DNA from: Rubrivivax albus
GTDB taxonomy: Bacteria; Pseudomonadota; Gammaproteobacteria; Burkholderiales; Burkholderiaceae_C
Direction: 5' to 3'
NCBI RefSeq assembly: GCF_004016515.1
Contig: NZ_SACT01000001.1
Span: 186,001-250,000 of the forward strand
Length of the DNA: 64,000 nucleotides
Below are positions 43,468 through 53,155 of this stretch, piece by piece. A model generated the notes under the pieces. It made no database searches. It saw nothing but the letters and a program-made list of their open reading frames with translations, and had not been told where the DNA came from. The translations under genes were made by a program, and so were the position numbers. Position 1 is the stretch's first letter; every line of letters starts with the position of its first letter.

Positions 43468-44210
43468 GGCTGCATGGCCTCCAGCCAGTGGCGCATGCGC
43501 GCCCAGCGTGCCTTCGGGTGGCCGGCCCAGCGGGCCAGCAGTGCCGACAGCAGACGACGCTGCCGGGCGTCCATCGCCGCGTGGTGCAGCATCAGGCCGA
43601 CCGGGCCCTCGTGGGTGTCCACGGCCCGCGCCATGGCGTCCGCCAGGCAAGGCGCCGGGTCGGCGCCGGCGGCCACGGCGTCCCGCCACACCCGGCTCCA
43701 GTCCACGTGCACCGGCAGCTCGGGCAATGCGGCCTGTGCCGGCGCACGCGATTCCCGCGACAGCGCCAGCCAGCCCGCCTGGGCCAGCAGCGGCGGCAGC
43801 CGGTCGGTGCAGCGGTTCCACGGCGGGGTGAAGATCGGGTCGAGCCGGTCGCCGAGCAGGGCGTGCAGGCGCTGGCGTGCGGCGGCGAGTTCGCCGCGCA
43901 GCACCGCGTCCGGGCGCGCCGGGCCGAACTCGCAGCGGCGGCCCTCGGGTTCGTGGTTCGTGTGCGACCAACCGTGCACGTGCAGGCCCAGCAGCGCCGG
44001 CGCAGCGTCGTGGCGGGCGGCCAGCGCCTGCGCCAGCGGTGCCTCGGTGGCCGCCGGGATCATGGCCACGTCCACCGGCACGCCGTGGGCGGCGGTGACG
44101 TCGATCAGCGCGAACAGGGCCGGCGCATCCCAGCCGCCGTCGTCGCAGCGGATGAACAGGCCATGCGGGCCGGCGGCGCGGTCGAGGGCCTGGATCAGGG
44201 CGTCGGCCAT
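43455..44210 (-). CDS. Polysaccharide deacetylase-like protein
   Basis: A 251-residue NodB/YdjC-like protein. Likely metal and catalytic residues are Asp23-Asp24 in RCDDGGW and His79-x3-His83 in HVHGWSHTNHE; FTPPWNRC follows. It would remove N-acetyl groups from a polysaccharide containing amino sugars. No signal peptide is seen, so it may act on lipid-linked intermediates in the cytoplasm. The ATG shares a base with the upstream stop (TGATG). Confidence 0.8.
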   Translation of the reverse strand: MADALIQALDRAAGPHGLFIRCDDGGWDAPALFALIDVTAAHGVPVDVAMIPAATEAPLAQALAARHDAAPALLGLHVHGWSHTNHEPEGRRCEFGPARPDAVLRGELAAARQRLHALLGDRLDPIFTPPWNRCTDRLPPLLAQAGWLALSRESRAPAQAALPELPVHVDWSRVWRDAVAAGADPAPCLADAMARAVDTHEGPVGLMLHHAAMDARQRRLLSALLARWAGHPKARWARMRHWLEAMQPCAA

Positions 44211-45448
44211 CACGCGACCCTCCGTGTTGTGGTGCCGGCGTCGCGGCTGACCGCGCGGGCGGCCAGCCAGTCGGCGCTGCGACGTGCACCGTCGAGGTTC
44301 AGCGCCGCCGGCTGCGGCGTGAAGTGCCACAGGGCCTGCAGCGCGCGTGCCAGTGCCGTCGGCGTCGTATCGCCGGGGGGCAGGCATTGGAGCGCGCCCA
44401 GCGCCGCCAGCCGGGCCGCGCGTTGCCGCTGCTCGTTCTCGGTGGCCGTCTCGTAAGGCGCCACCAGGGCCGGCACGCCGGCAGCGAGCAGGTCCATCGC
44501 GGTGTTGTAGCCGCACTGGCTGAGGCTGGCGCGCGCCAGGCGCATCTCGGCCACCATGTCGGGCACCTGGCGCACGGCCTCCACGCCGTCGTGTCCCTGC
44601 AGCGCCTGCCAGGCGGCGTCGGGCAGGAACGGGCCGGCGACGATGCGCATCGGCGGCGCGTCGGGCCAGTGGGCGCGGGCCGCGATGGCGGCCTGGAACA
44701 GCGGCTCGCCGACCAGGCCGCCGCCGGCGGAGACCAGCAGGTGCCGGCCCGGCGCCGCGCTGGCCACCGGCGCACGCTGCGGCTGGACGAAACCGGTGTA
44801 GACCACGCGCGTGCGCAGCGGCTGGTGGGGGCGGAAGCTGTCCTCCAGGCGGGCGAAGGCCGGGTCGGCATGCACGAGCACGGCGTCGAACCAGCGGTCG
44901 GCCATCCAGCGCGCGCGGTCGTCGTGGTGGGCCTGGTCGGGGCGGGCGTCGACCAGCAGGTCCCGCAGGCTGCACACCACCAGCGCCCGCCCGCCGGGCT
45001 GTTCGCGCGCCTGCCGGATCATCGGCACGATCTCGCCGACGAACTTCTTGCGGCCGAAGGGGAACAGCTCCACCAGCAGCACGGCCGGCCGGGTGACGCG
45101 CACCGCCGTCTCGATCAGCGCGCGCCGCCGCGCGCGGGCGAGCACGACGTCGGTGCTGCTGCGGCTGACGACGGTGTGGCCGTCGTCCATGCCCAGCGGT
45201 GGCAGGTCGATGCGTTCCATGTCCTCGGGCACCGGCAGCCCCGGGGGCAGCGGACCGCCGTTGAGGAAGACGACGCGGAAGTGCGCCGCCAGGGCCTGCA
45301 CCAGCGCGAACGAGCGTGTCAGGTGACCGATGCCCAGCGAGTGCTGGCAGTAGAAGAGCAGGGTGGGGCGGGTGTCGCGAGGACCGCCCGGCCGCCCGAA
45401 GGTGCTGGCGTTGCCCGCGGGTGAGGTGAACTGGGGTGTCTCAGGCAT
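44210..45448 (-). CDS. MurG/GT28-like glycosyltransferase
   Basis: A 412-residue protein with a GT-B fold: N-terminal YCQHSLGIGHLTRSFALVQAL and a C-terminal nucleotide-binding region containing LSQCGYNTAMDLLAAGVPALVAPYE, as in MurG and related UDP-sugar transferases. It resembles the protein at 54368-55654, so the operon carries two of this type. It overlaps the ABC exporter start by 8 bp. Confidence 0.85.
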   Translation of the reverse strand: MPETPQFTSPAGNASTFGRPGGPRDTRPTLLFYCQHSLGIGHLTRSFALVQALAAHFRVVFLNGGPLPPGLPVPEDMERIDLPPLGMDDGHTVVSRSSTDVVLARARRRALIETAVRVTRPAVLLVELFPFGRKKFVGEIVPMIRQAREQPGGRALVVCSLRDLLVDARPDQAHHDDRARWMADRWFDAVLVHADPAFARLEDSFRPHQPLRTRVVYTGFVQPQRAPVASAAPGRHLLVSAGGGLVGEPLFQAAIAARAHWPDAPPMRIVAGPFLPDAAWQALQGHDGVEAVRQVPDMVAEMRLARASLSQCGYNTAMDLLAAGVPALVAPYETATENEQRQRAARLAALGALQCLPPGDTTPTALARALQALWHFTPQPAALNLDGARRSADWLAARAVSRDAGTTTRRVA

Positions 45449-47201
45449 GGCGGGGTTCCACGAGGGTCAGCGGGGGTCGGGGCTGCAGTTCGCTCACACG
45501 GCCGTCGTGCAGGCGCAGCACGCGGTCCCAGCGGTCCAGGCCGCGCTCGTCGTGCGTGATGACCAGCATCGTGCGGCCGGCATGCACGCGGGCCACGGCG
45601 GCGTGCATGGCGCGGGCGGCGTCGTCGTCGACGGCGGCGGTGGGTTCGTCCATCACCAGCACCGCGGGCCGGCAGAGCAGCGCACGCGCCAGGCACAGGC
45701 GCTGGCGCTGGCCGCCGGAGAGCGGCGCGCCGCGCTCACCGAGCACCGTGTCGTAGCCCTGCGGCAGCTGGCGGATGAAGGCGTCGGCGCAGGCAGCCTC
45801 GGCCACGGCCACGATCTCCGCACGCGTGGCTTCGGGCCGGCCGTAGGCGATGTTGGCGTGCACCGATTCCGCCAGCAGCAGGTGCTCCTGCAGCACGACG
45901 CCGAAGTGCCGGCGCAGGCTGTCGCGCGTGAAGCCGTGGATGTCGGCGCCGTCGATCAGGATGCGGCCACTGTCTGGTTCGGCCAGCCGCAGCAGCAGCG
46001 CCAGCAGCGTGGACTTGCCGGCGCCGGACGCACCGAGCAGGGCCACGTGCTCGCCGGGTGCGATGCGCAGCGACAGCCCGCGCAGCACGGGCCGGCCGCC
46101 GGCGCTGTAGTGCACGTCCTCGAAGGCGATCTCGCCCGCCGGCACCGGCATGGCGCGGGCGTCGGGGGCGTCGGTGATCTCCGGTTCGGCGTCGAACAGC
46201 GCCTGCACGCGCTGCAGGCTGGCGCCGGCGCGGGCGAAGCGGGCCGACAGCTTGGCCCCGTCGCGCACCGGCTTGAACATGGCCGTGACGTAGGCCAGGA
46301 AGACCAGCAGTTCACCCGGTGCCAGCCGGCCGGCCAGCACCTCGGCGGCACCGAAGAGCACGGTGATCGCCGTGCCCGCGGCGGCCAGCACCGTCACCGT
46401 GCGCACCACCGCGGCATGCGCCGCCGCCGCGCGCAGGCCGCTCTCGGCGTTGGCCGCGGTCTCGTCGCGGAAGCGGCGCTGTTCCCACTGCCCGCGCCCG
46501 AAGGCCTGCACCAGCGCGATCGACGACAGCACCTCGGCGAGCCGGCTGCCCATGCGGCCTTCGAGCTTGCGCTGCTGGCGGGCGCGTTCCTTCACGCGCC
46601 GGTTGAGCAGGAAGATCGCCAGCAGCAGCGGGGGCAGCGTGGCCGCCACCACCAGGCCCAGCCGCAGGTTCAGCATCAGCATCAGCGTCAGCATCCCGGC
46701 CAGCGTGAGCGCATGGCGCAGCAGGGTGAGCGCGGCCTCGGCCACCACGTCGCGCAGCATCGCCGTGTCGCCGGCCACCTTGGTCAGCAGTTCGCCGGTG
46801 CGCGCCTGCCGGTGCCAGGCCAGCGACTGGCCCTGCAGGTGGGCGAACAGCTCGCCGCGCAGCCGCCAGGTGACCTGCTGGCCGATGCGTGCCGTGCACA
46901 GCAGCTGCACGTAGCCCAGCACCCCGGCGGCCAGCGCGATGGCGGCGATGGACAGCGCCAGCGCCGTCAGCGCCGGCCAGGCGCCGGCAGCGAACAGCGG
47001 CGCCAGCGGCGCGAAGTGCGCCGGCAGCGGCTGGCCCAGCAGCACCTGGTCGAGGATGAGCTTCAGCGGCCAGGGGGCCGCCAGCTCCACCACCACGGTG
47101 CCGGCCAGCGCTGCCAGTGCCAGCACCGCGGCGCGCCGGTTGGCCCGCAGCGTGTCCCCCACCACGCGGCGCACGCGCCGCACGCCTGGTGTCACAGCCA
47201 T
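45441..47201 (-). CDS. MsbA-type ABC exporter, fused membrane and ATPase domains
   Basis: A 586-residue half-transporter. Six membrane helices fill about residues 20-310, with LGYVQLL and the coupling region WHRQARTGELLTKVAGDTAMLRD. The ATPase part has GASGAGKST, LSGGQRQRLCLARAL and MDEPTAAVDDD. Placed between polysaccharide genes, it likely flips a lipid-linked oligosaccharide or polymer. Replaces the more common Wzx flippase, since none is present in the operon. Confidence 0.9.
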   Translation of the reverse strand: MAVTPGVRRVRRVVGDTLRANRRAAVLALAALAGTVVVELAAPWPLKLILDQVLLGQPLPAHFAPLAPLFAAGAWPALTALALSIAAIALAAGVLGYVQLLCTARIGQQVTWRLRGELFAHLQGQSLAWHRQARTGELLTKVAGDTAMLRDVVAEAALTLLRHALTLAGMLTLMLMLNLRLGLVVAATLPPLLLAIFLLNRRVKERARQQRKLEGRMGSRLAEVLSSIALVQAFGRGQWEQRRFRDETAANAESGLRAAAAHAAVVRTVTVLAAAGTAITVLFGAAEVLAGRLAPGELLVFLAYVTAMFKPVRDGAKLSARFARAGASLQRVQALFDAEPEITDAPDARAMPVPAGEIAFEDVHYSAGGRPVLRGLSLRIAPGEHVALLGASGAGKSTLLALLLRLAEPDSGRILIDGADIHGFTRDSLRRHFGVVLQEHLLLAESVHANIAYGRPEATRAEIVAVAEAACADAFIRQLPQGYDTVLGERGAPLSGGQRQRLCLARALLCRPAVLVMDEPTAAVDDDAARAMHAAVARVHAGRTMLVITHDERGLDRWDRVLRLHDGRVSELQPRPPLTLVEPRHA

Positions 47202-48364
47202 GAGCGGGCCTCCTGCAGGCGGCGTTCGGCCACGGCGGCCCAGTCGGGCACCTGGAACACGAAGGCGCGCGTGGCCTGCAGCAGGGCCTGTGCGCCCCGG
47301 TGCCAGCGCAGGCGCTGCGGGCACCACAGCGCCGGGGCCGCCTCGCGGTAGGCCGCCTGCAGGCGGCCGGCAATGCCCGGCGGCAGGCCATCGCGCGAGA
47401 GCACGGCGGCCAGGTCCTCCAGCGGGTCGCCACAGCACATCTCGTCGAGGTCGAACATCCACAGCCGGCCCTGCGCATCGACGCCGAACTGATCGAGGTG
47501 CGCGTCGCCATGCAGCAGCGTCGACGGGCCTGTTGCCACGGCGTGCGCCTGGGCCAGCAGCCCGTCGGCCACGCGATCGATCATCGGTGCCGCAACGGGC
47601 AGGACGCGGCGCAGCTTGCGCCGGCGCCGCTCGATCGCCCGCGGCCAGTGGTCGCCGCTGCGCCGCCCGCCCAGGTGGCGCGGCGCCTGGTGCACGGCGG
47701 CCAGGGCGGCGGCCAGGGCCGGGGCATGGTCGGCGGGGCGGTCAGCGAGGCGCAGCGGCCGCACCGGGGCATCGGCCTGGAACAGGGTGTGCGCATCAAC
47801 CGCGATCAGCCGGGGCACGTGCATCACCGCAGCCGGCACCTGCGCGAAGTGACGGAAGCGGCAGGCCAGCCGCCTGGCCACGGGCGCGGCCAGGGTCTTG
47901 GCCCAGACGCCCTGGCGGCGCAGCGAGGCGCGGTGGCCCGGCTGGTGCCGGTGCAGGTCGACCGGCCCGAGCCCGGCTGGCCAGGCCGCGGGGTCGAGCA
48001 GGGCGGGCAGCTGCGGCAGGCCCGGGTCGTTTGGCCAGGCCCAGAGCAGCATGTCGAGTTCGGGCAGGTGCAGCAGCGACGGGCCGGCGGCCGGATCCGC
48101 CCAGGCTTGCGTGCGGGCCTGGGCCCAGGCGGCATGGCTGCCGCCGTCGCGCCAGGTCAGGCCATGCAGGCGCTGGCGGCCACGGCGTGCGCCGTCGTGC
48201 CAGTCGACCTCCAGGGCCAGCCGCCAGGGGTGGGGGTCGCGCTGCCGCGACGCGCTGCGCCGGACGCTGGTGATGCGCAGGCCGTAGGGGGTGCCGCAAG
48301 GCCAGTGGCGCGCGAGCGCGCTGCCGAGCCCGGCGAGTTCGCGGGGCAGGCCGAGGACCATCAT
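47192..48364 (-). CDS. APH/choline-kinase-fold phosphotransferase 2
   Basis: A 390-residue protein whose C-terminal half has the kinase motif HGDAHLDQFG, then MFDLDEMCCGDPLEDLA. In the canonical HGDxHxxN, the metal-binding Asn is Gln here, so activity may be altered. The N-terminal 150 residues lack clear motifs. It overlaps the previous gene by ATGA. Substrate unknown; in this operon it may phosphorylate a sugar or lipid carrier. Confidence 0.78.
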   Translation of the reverse strand: MMVLGLPRELAGLGSALARHWPCGTPYGLRITSVRRSASRQRDPHPWRLALEVDWHDGARRGRQRLHGLTWRDGGSHAAWAQARTQAWADPAAGPSLLHLPELDMLLWAWPNDPGLPQLPALLDPAAWPAGLGPVDLHRHQPGHRASLRRQGVWAKTLAAPVARRLACRFRHFAQVPAAVMHVPRLIAVDAHTLFQADAPVRPLRLADRPADHAPALAAALAAVHQAPRHLGGRRSGDHWPRAIERRRRKLRRVLPVAAPMIDRVADGLLAQAHAVATGPSTLLHGDAHLDQFGVDAQGRLWMFDLDEMCCGDPLEDLAAVLSRDGLPPGIAGRLQAAYREAAPALWCPQRLRWHRGAQALLQATRAFVFQVPDWAAVAERRLQEARSWL

Positions 48365-49740
48365 GCGGCCTCCGATGAGGGCAGGTCGGCCGCGGCGTCG
48401 ACATGGCCTTGCGTGGACAGCGCGGTGGCCAGGCCCAGCAGCGGCGACACCAGGGCAAAGCGGCCCGGCTTGAGGTTGATCGCGCAGCGCCAAGCCCGCT
48501 GGCACAGCAGCTGCCAGGCGGTGGCACGTGCCAGCGTGCGGGCGTCGGGCCGGGTGCCGCCGACCCGGGCGTAGGCATCGACGAAGGCGTGCACCGCCGC
48601 GAGCGCCTGGCCGGGTGCCTGGCCGGCCAGCAGGGCGCGGTAGAGCGCGTCCGCGGCCCAGGCGCCGAGGTCCAGCGCGGCAGGCCCGTTGCGCGCGCTG
48701 TCGAGGTCGATCAGGTGCAGGCGGCCGGCGTCGTCGCGCAGCAGGTTGCGTGGGTGCAGGTCGCCGTGCAGTGTCACGGGGCTGCGCAGCGTGGCCGGCA
48801 GGGCCGCCAGGTCCTGCGCCAGCGCCTGCAGGCGGGGTCGCTCCTGCGGCACCACCATGCCCAGGGTCTGCACGACCTCGGCCAGCCGCGCGGCCAACTG
48901 GTCGGCGTCCAGCGGCGCTGCGGGGGTGGCCACGCCGTGCAGGGCTGCGAGGCCTTCGCCGGCCGCGCCAGCGCCGGCTGCGGTGACGGGGTCTTCCAGG
49001 TCCAGCAACGGCGTGCCGGCGATGCCCGCCTGCCAGTGCAGCCCGCTCCCGGCCTGCCAGCCCAGCGGCTGGGGCACGTGCAGCCGGCCCGCCTGGCGCG
49101 CCGGCGCATCCCACAAGGCCTGCATCACGGCCTGGGTGCGCGGGCCACGGCACTCGGCGTCGGCCTTGGCGTAGAACAGCCGACGGCGGCCATCCTGCAG
49201 CAGCACGTCGGCGCGCAGCGTCATGCGGTGCTCGGGCACCACCTGCACCACGTCGATCCGGTGGTGCAGGCAGCGGGCCTGCTCGCCGGCGTCGGCCAGC
49301 AGGGCGGGCAGCCAGTCGCGGGCCAGGGTGCCGTCGGCGAGCAGCCGGGCGGCAGGCAGGCGCGGGTCGAAGGGCCACCAGTGCGCGACCATGTCCAGGC
49401 CCACGTGGTGGGTCACGGCCGGCCCGGCGGTGGTGGCCATCGGCGCACGTCCCGGCGGCCGCCGCAGTGCGCGGGCCGCACGGTCCGCCGCCGCCCCGCC
49501 GTGGCAGAAGCGCGCGGCCACACGTTGCGTCAGGTGGCGGCCGCCGGCCGCGTCACCCAACGTGAGCCGATAGCAGACCGACAGGTTGCGCAACGGGCGG
49601 TACTTCACGCGTTCCACGTCGCAGCGGGCCACCCGCCACGGGCCGCCCGCCAGGGCGGTGGACCAGGTGTCGGCCATGGCCGCACCGTCGAGCGCCTGCG
49701 GCAGCGCCGGCAGCAGCGGATCGTGGGGCAGGTGGTTCAT
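48361..49740 (-). CDS. APH/choline-kinase-fold phosphotransferase 1
   Basis: A 459-residue protein with an intact kinase signature HGDLHPRNLL and IDLDSARNG in the C-terminal third, as in aminoglycoside and choline phosphotransferases. It is longer than ordinary APH enzymes (about 270-300 residues) because of an N-terminal extension with VKYRPLRNLSVCYRLTLGD. Two such kinases in tandem inside a polysaccharide operon are noteworthy. ATG overlaps the heparinase-like stop (ATGA). Antibiotic resistance is unlikely. Confidence 0.82.
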   Translation of the reverse strand: MNHLPHDPLLPALPQALDGAAMADTWSTALAGGPWRVARCDVERVKYRPLRNLSVCYRLTLGDAAGGRHLTQRVAARFCHGGAAADRAARALRRPPGRAPMATTAGPAVTHHVGLDMVAHWWPFDPRLPAARLLADGTLARDWLPALLADAGEQARCLHHRIDVVQVVPEHRMTLRADVLLQDGRRRLFYAKADAECRGPRTQAVMQALWDAPARQAGRLHVPQPLGWQAGSGLHWQAGIAGTPLLDLEDPVTAAGAGAAGEGLAALHGVATPAAPLDADQLAARLAEVVQTLGMVVPQERPRLQALAQDLAALPATLRSPVTLHGDLHPRNLLRDDAGRLHLIDLDSARNGPAALDLGAWAADALYRALLAGQAPGQALAAVHAFVDAYARVGGTRPDARTLARATAWQLLCQRAWRCAINLKPGRFALVSPLLGLATALSTQGHVDAAADLPSSEAA

Positions 49741-51755
49741 GCCGGCACGCCGCTGGGCGCCGCGGTGGACAACCATCGCGCGCCGGCATCCATGCGATCG
49801 CACGCGCCGTCGCCGAGACGGCGGTGCAGCCAGCGGCCCTGGAAGCGCCCCCCGTCGATGGGCCAGGGGCCGGTCCCGCCGCCGCGGGCGTGGAACCAGA
49901 GGTCGGTGACCGGGCGGCCCGCGATCACGGTGTCGATGCGCAGCAGCGTGGCCTCGTGGCCGGTGTCGTCGTGCACCGTCTGCAGGCTCAGCCGCAGCGG
50001 CGGCGGCGTGCCGGCGCAGGGCAGCAGCACGGTGTCGAAGTCGATGTGCCCGCCGTGCGTACTGCACTGCCAGCGTGGGGCCGGCAGGATCTGCCCGTAG
50101 CGCGGCGACACCCAGCCAGGCGCCAGGCGCCAGGCCTGGCCGGGGCGCCGGGCCGAGGCGGCGCGCAGGCCTGGGCTGTCGAGCACCCCGTCGGCGGCCA
50201 GCGTAGCATGGCCCAGTGCCGGCGCGCCGAGCTGGAAGTTCAGCACGGCCTCGTGCGCGGTCGGCCCGCGCAGCCAGTCGCTGACGATCCAGTAGCCGCC
50301 GTCGACGAAGACGATGCAGCGCTCGTGCACCATGTCGTAGGCGTGGCTGGCGCAGCGGCCGTGCAGCAGCACGAGTCCATCGGCGTCGTGCCGTTCGCAC
50401 AGGGTGGTGTCGGGCCCGGGCCCGGCGATGCGGTGGCGCACGGCGCCGCTCGCGTGGCGCGATGCCGCCTTCACCGGCCGCGGCAGGTAGGCCGTCTGCG
50501 GCAGGCCGTCGACGCACACCGTGTTGTGCGCCGCGGTGTGGCGAAAGTGCACGCGCCAGTTGGTCGGCCCGGCTTCGCTGTAGGTGCCGCGGCCCGGGTC
50601 GACGACCAGCGAGCGGCCGTGCGCTGCCAGCTCGAAGGACAGCGCGTCGAAGTGGCCGTGGTTGCCCTCGCCCACCGGGCCGGTGTCGAAGACCAGGTAC
50701 TGGGCGTCGGCGTAGGCTTCGTCGGCGTCGCCCCAGTGGCTGCGCAGCACCGTGTAGCCGGCGTCGGGGAAGTGCGCGATCCGCTCGGTCGGCGGTCGGC
50801 CTTCGCGGCCGCCGGTGGCGGCCCACTGCAGCGCCGGGTCGTCCAGCAGCGTGGCGCCGCGGGCCAGCAGTTCCGGGTAGGCGCGCATGTCGCCGTCGGA
50901 CAGGCTGGGCACGTTGCCGTCGGGCTTGTGGACGTGCAGCGCGAAGCGCAGCGCCGCTGCGAGCCGGGTGTCCATCTCCGCCGGCACGGCTTCGCCGTGG
51001 CGTTCGGCCAGGTCACGCAGCAGCAGCCAGTTGCGCAGCGCCAGGTGGTGGTAGTCGGTGGAGAGCTCGCAGTGCACGCCGTCGGGCAGCAGGTCGGCGC
51101 GCAGGTTCTCCAGCGTCTGCGCCAGCGCGAACTGCCGCCAGTGCGCGGCGCGCTGCATCTCGGGCAGGGCGACGCCGGCCATGAAGATGGCGTAGAGCTC
51201 CAGCGTGCGGTGGTTGCGCTTGGGCGTCAGGTGGGCACAGAGGTGCTCGACCTGGGCGTGCAGCGCGTGCAGCAGGCGGCGGAAGAACGCCGGGTCCACC
51301 GGCGCGTGCCGCGCGGCCCGCGCGTCGGCGAAGGCGCGCAGGCTGTAGAGCCAGTTCTGCACGCGGCGGCCGGTGACGTCGGCGGCGATGAAACCCGGCG
51401 GCACCTGCGCGATCCAGTCGTCGATCAGCGCGGCCCAGCGGCGGGCATAGGCGGGGTCGCCAGTGCTCAGCCAGGCCTGGCCCAGCCCGGGCGCGTAGTA
51501 GAACTTGTGCAGCAGGATGTGCCATTCGACATCCGCACTGGGGTTGTCCAGCCAGGGCGTGCCGTCGGGGCAGACGTGCGTCTCGCCGTTGAAGGTCCAG
51601 CGGTCCTGCATCAGCGCCTCGACATGCTCGGGCGGGCACTCGTCGGGGTCGACGCGCAGGTCCACGTGCACGTCGCGCGGCGAGCGCCAGTGCGCCAGCA
51701 GCGCCGCGTCGTCCAGCGCCGACCAGGGCCAGCGCAGCAGCGGGTCGAGCTTCAT
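49737..51755 (-). CDS. Heparinase II/III-family protein (polysaccharide lyase-like)
   Basis: A 672-residue protein of the PL12/PL15-like class: an N-terminal alpha-toroid (HILLHKFYYAPGLGQAWL, GRRVQNWLYSLRAF, TPKRNHRTLELYAIFM) and a C-terminal beta-sandwich with GNHGHFDALSFEL and HNTVCVDG. His/Tyr residues of the catalytic set are present in the toroid (for example STDYHHLALRNW). It may trim or edit a uronic-acid polymer during synthesis; no signal peptide is obvious. Overlaps its neighbours by 4 bp on each side. Confidence 0.87.
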   Translation of the reverse strand: MKLDPLLRWPWSALDDAALLAHWRSPRDVHVDLRVDPDECPPEHVEALMQDRWTFNGETHVCPDGTPWLDNPSADVEWHILLHKFYYAPGLGQAWLSTGDPAYARRWAALIDDWIAQVPPGFIAADVTGRRVQNWLYSLRAFADARAARHAPVDPAFFRRLLHALHAQVEHLCAHLTPKRNHRTLELYAIFMAGVALPEMQRAAHWRQFALAQTLENLRADLLPDGVHCELSTDYHHLALRNWLLLRDLAERHGEAVPAEMDTRLAAALRFALHVHKPDGNVPSLSDGDMRAYPELLARGATLLDDPALQWAATGGREGRPPTERIAHFPDAGYTVLRSHWGDADEAYADAQYLVFDTGPVGEGNHGHFDALSFELAAHGRSLVVDPGRGTYSEAGPTNWRVHFRHTAAHNTVCVDGLPQTAYLPRPVKAASRHASGAVRHRIAGPGPDTTLCERHDADGLVLLHGRCASHAYDMVHERCIVFVDGGYWIVSDWLRGPTAHEAVLNFQLGAPALGHATLAADGVLDSPGLRAASARRPGQAWRLAPGWVSPRYGQILPAPRWQCSTHGGHIDFDTVLLPCAGTPPPLRLSLQTVHDDTGHEATLLRIDTVIAGRPVTDLWFHARGGGTGPWPIDGGRFQGRWLHRRLGDGACDRMDAGARWLSTAAPSGVPA

Positions 51756-53155
51756 GGCAGCGCCTCGTCCAGCGTGCGCGTCAGCGGTTGGGCCGGCGCG
51801 GGCGCCGGGACCAGCTGGGCCAGGAACAGGTCGCGCAGCGCGCGCGTGGTCTGCCGGGCGTCGAAGCGCTCCTCGATGCGCTGGCGGGCGGCGCCGGCCA
51901 CCCGGGCGTGCAGTGCCGGGTCCAGCAGCAGGCGCGCCACGGCCGTGGCCAGCGCGCGTGCATCGCCTTCGGGCACGAGCAGGCCGTGCACGCCGTCGTC
52001 GATCATCTCGGGGATGCCGGAGATGGCGGTGGACACCACCGGCACGCCCATCGCCATCGCCTCGGCCAGCACGTTGGGGAAGCCGTCGCGGTCGCCGTCG
52101 GCCATCACCTGGCAGGGCAGGGCGAAGACGCGTGCCTCGGCGTACAGCGCGCGCAGGCGGTCCTGGGTCATCGGCGGGTGCAGCTCGACCTGCGCCTGCA
52201 GGCCGTGTTCGGCGATCAGCGCTTCCAGCGGCGCGCGTGCCGGCCCGTCCTCGCCGACGATCAGGCAGCGGAAGGCCACGCCGGCGTCGCGCAGCTGGGC
52301 ACAGGCACGCACGAGATGGTCGAAGCCCTTCTTGCCCACCAGGCGGCCGACGGCCAGCAGCAGCGGCGGCCGGTCGTCGTCGGGCGTGCGGGTCGGCGGC
52401 CGGAAGACCTCGGTGTCCAGGCCGTGGTAGACCATGTGCACCTCGTCGGGCCGCACGTGCCGCTGCCGCAGCACCTGGGCGTTGGCGCAGGTGCAGGTGG
52501 CCACGAAGCGCGCGCCGGCCATCTTGCGCTCCAGCAGGCGGCCGGGGTTGAGCTCGGGCTGGTAGATGTCCTTGGCGTGCGCGGTGAAGCTGTACGGCAG
52601 GCCGCTGAGCCGGCTGGCGAACCAGGTGATGGTGGCCACGCCGTGGCAGAAGTGGCCGTGCAGGTGGCCGACGTCACCGCGGCGCAGCACCTCGGCGGCG
52701 ATGTGCCCGGCCTGCAGGAACTCCTTGACGAAGACCTTGCGCAGCCGGGTGCGCCCCTGGGCGTCGGCCTTGCGGTGGCGCCAGGCCAGCGCCAGTGCGC
52801 TGCCGGCGGTGCGCAGCCAGGCCACGGGCCGGCGGCGCAGCAGCGCGGCGTGGTCGCCCGCGAAGGAGCCGGCGTTGCGCCACAGCCAGGGCAGCAAGGC
52901 ACTGCCGCCCAGCGACGTGACCGCCGGCAGGTGCTGAAGGGGCGCGCGGATGCGCGCGACCACCGGGTGCACCTGCGGCTCGGGCTCGCGCTTGACGGCG
53001 TACAGGCGCAGCGGCAGACCCAGGCGCTCGAGCTCGTGGATCTCGTGGGCGATGAAGGTCTCCGACAACCGCGGGAAGGCGTTCATCACGTAGGCCACGC
53101 GGGCTGTGGCCTTGGACGGCTGCTCAGTGGGCGGCGCAGGCATGGGGTTGGGCAT
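51752..53155 (-). CDS. GT4-family glycosyltransferase
   Basis: A 467-residue GT-B glycosyltransferase. N-terminal NAFPRLSETFIAHEIHELE and C-terminal LAVGRLVGKKGFDHLVRA, then DGDRDGFPNVLAEAMAMGVP with the EAMAMG donor-binding glutamate, define GT4. It is paralogous to the next upstream gene (RFPKLSETF). It overlaps that gene by 32 bp. ATG 53143 is an alternative start. Confidence 0.92.
   Translation of the reverse strand: MPNPMPAPPTEQPSKATARVAYVMNAFPRLSETFIAHEIHELERLGLPLRLYAVKREPEPQVHPVVARIRAPLQHLPAVTSLGGSALLPWLWRNAGSFAGDHAALLRRRPVAWLRTAGSALALAWRHRKADAQGRTRLRKVFVKEFLQAGHIAAEVLRRGDVGHLHGHFCHGVATITWFASRLSGLPYSFTAHAKDIYQPELNPGRLLERKMAGARFVATCTCANAQVLRQRHVRPDEVHMVYHGLDTEVFRPPTRTPDDDRPPLLLAVGRLVGKKGFDHLVRACAQLRDAGVAFRCLIVGEDGPARAPLEALIAEHGLQAQVELHPPMTQDRLRALYAEARVFALPCQVMADGDRDGFPNVLAEAMAMGVPVVSTAISGIPEMIDDGVHGLLVPEGDARALATAVARLLLDPALHARVAGAARQRIEERFDARQTTRALRDLFLAQLVPAPAPAQPLTRTLDEALP

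Noticed and set aside
48361..49740. Reading the APH-like gene as an antibiotic resistance determinant
   Set aside because: Its length, N-terminal extension and embedding in a translationally coupled polysaccharide operon argue for a glycan or lipid role.
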